64,000 nucleotides of DNA from Clavelina lepadiformis (Eukaryota; Chordata; Ascidiacea; Aplousobranchia; Clavelinidae). The notes under the pieces were generated by a model, which had not been told where the DNA came from, made no database searches, and saw only the letters and a program-made list of their open reading frames with translations. Position numbers and translations under genes: made by a program. The stretch covers positions 21,460,479 to 21,524,478 of the forward strand of contig NC_135243.1 of NCBI RefSeq assembly GCF_947623445.1, written 5' to 3'. Position 1 is the first letter of the stretch. Each line of letters begins with the position of its first letter. Of the stretch, positions 63,544-64,000 are shown in pieces.

Positions 63544-64000
63544 ATGATGGAACAGCCTCTAAACATTAATGATGTTTTCGTGAGGAAAGGTCAACTTCCA
63601 CTGTCTGCTCAAAGTTCTTACTCAGCCATTCCAACAAGCCGTGACGCACCACGTAATTTGACATACTTCAACAACGAGAAGAAGGTTTGAAAACGTCCAA
63701 ATTGAAGACACAATGTTGATTGCACGAAATTTGAATACTTTTTTGCTTACCACAATTGTTTCGTTTTAAAATGTTAACGTTTTAGTGAAATCTGTTTTTC
63801 TAGACTAGCGAGGGATCAACATACGACCGCCTATACAACTGGAACGAAGGTTTTAACAACAAACTCCATCGTTGTGACCGGGAACATGCGAAAAGCAGAG
63901 GCTTGTGTGTCCATCATGAGGTATCATTTTAATTATTACCATAGGCCTACTCCGAAAATTTCGATGACTTTTTCAGAAAGGTTGACGCTTTGCCAGATTC
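63544..64000 (+). CDS. CFAP90: CFAP90 (C5orf49)-like ciliary protein, 5' part
   Basis: Two plus-strand exons: 63544-63684 (47 codons, beginning with two ATGs) and 63804-63920 (39 codons), phase 0, with donors GTTTGA and GTATCA and acceptor TTTTTCTAG. A third exon may begin at 63981 (GTTGACGCTTTG) and run off the window. The second exon contains TYDRLYNWNEGFNNKLHRCD, then REHAKSRGL, resembling the KLHR.DREHAKS.GL block of vertebrate C5orf49/CFAP90, a small protein linked to axonemal microtubules. The resemblance is recalled, not searched. The first donor (GTTTGA) is weak, but the reading frame across the junction is smooth. Confidence 0.6.

Overview
The window reads as a piece of an animal genome, most likely an ascidian tunicate. 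It is AT-rich, its genes have many short GT/AG introns, TAGGCCTA-type words are scattered through the non-coding DNA, and the gene set mixes chordate-like genes with an invertebrate nucleotidyltransferase family. The organism is an inference, because there is no marker gene. Exons were built by hand from splice sites, phase continuity and remembered family sequences. Nothing was searched in a database.

Left part (1-14 kb): the 5' end of a phospholipase C gamma gene (minus strand, running off the left edge) and a complete nine-exon NudE/NDEL1 gene (minus). A decayed hAT-type DNA transposon with 13-bp terminal inverted repeats and a perfect 8-bp target duplication sits 190 bp upstream of the NudE start codon. 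A small unassigned minus-strand reading frame with its own poly(A) signal follows.

Repeat-rich core (14.7-25.3 kb): a ubiquitin-protease-like minus-strand fragment, a broken Ty3/Gypsy LTR retroelement, and a 4.6-kb tandem array of a 205-bp unit (22 full copies plus a partial one, no differences seen). A 64-bp inverted repeat pair brackets this block.

Middle (26.9-42.9 kb): an MMD-like PAQR membrane protein (minus, five exons), a Tctex1-type dynein light chain (plus, three exons), a TPR-like gene whose frame is interrupted, and a complete eight-exon uridine phosphorylase (plus). The last intron of the phosphorylase carries an internal duplication that creates a possible in-frame 9-nt microexon.

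Right part (43-64 kb): mostly non-coding DNA with short direct repeats and two hAT-like MITEs. It also holds a two-exon BAF-like gene followed by a truncated copy of its second exon with a MITE landed exactly on the stop codon, a small secreted cysteine-rich peptide beside a diverged duplicate, and an intronless 861-residue protein that joins a bacterial GlnD/DUF294-type nucleotidyltransferase to a helical-repeat C-terminus. The 5' end of a CFAP90-like ciliary gene closes the window. Neighbouring genes do not form an operon or an obvious pathway. The most unusual items are the GlnD-like nucleotidyltransferase gene, the homogeneous 205-bp array, and the BAF exon duplication with its MITE.
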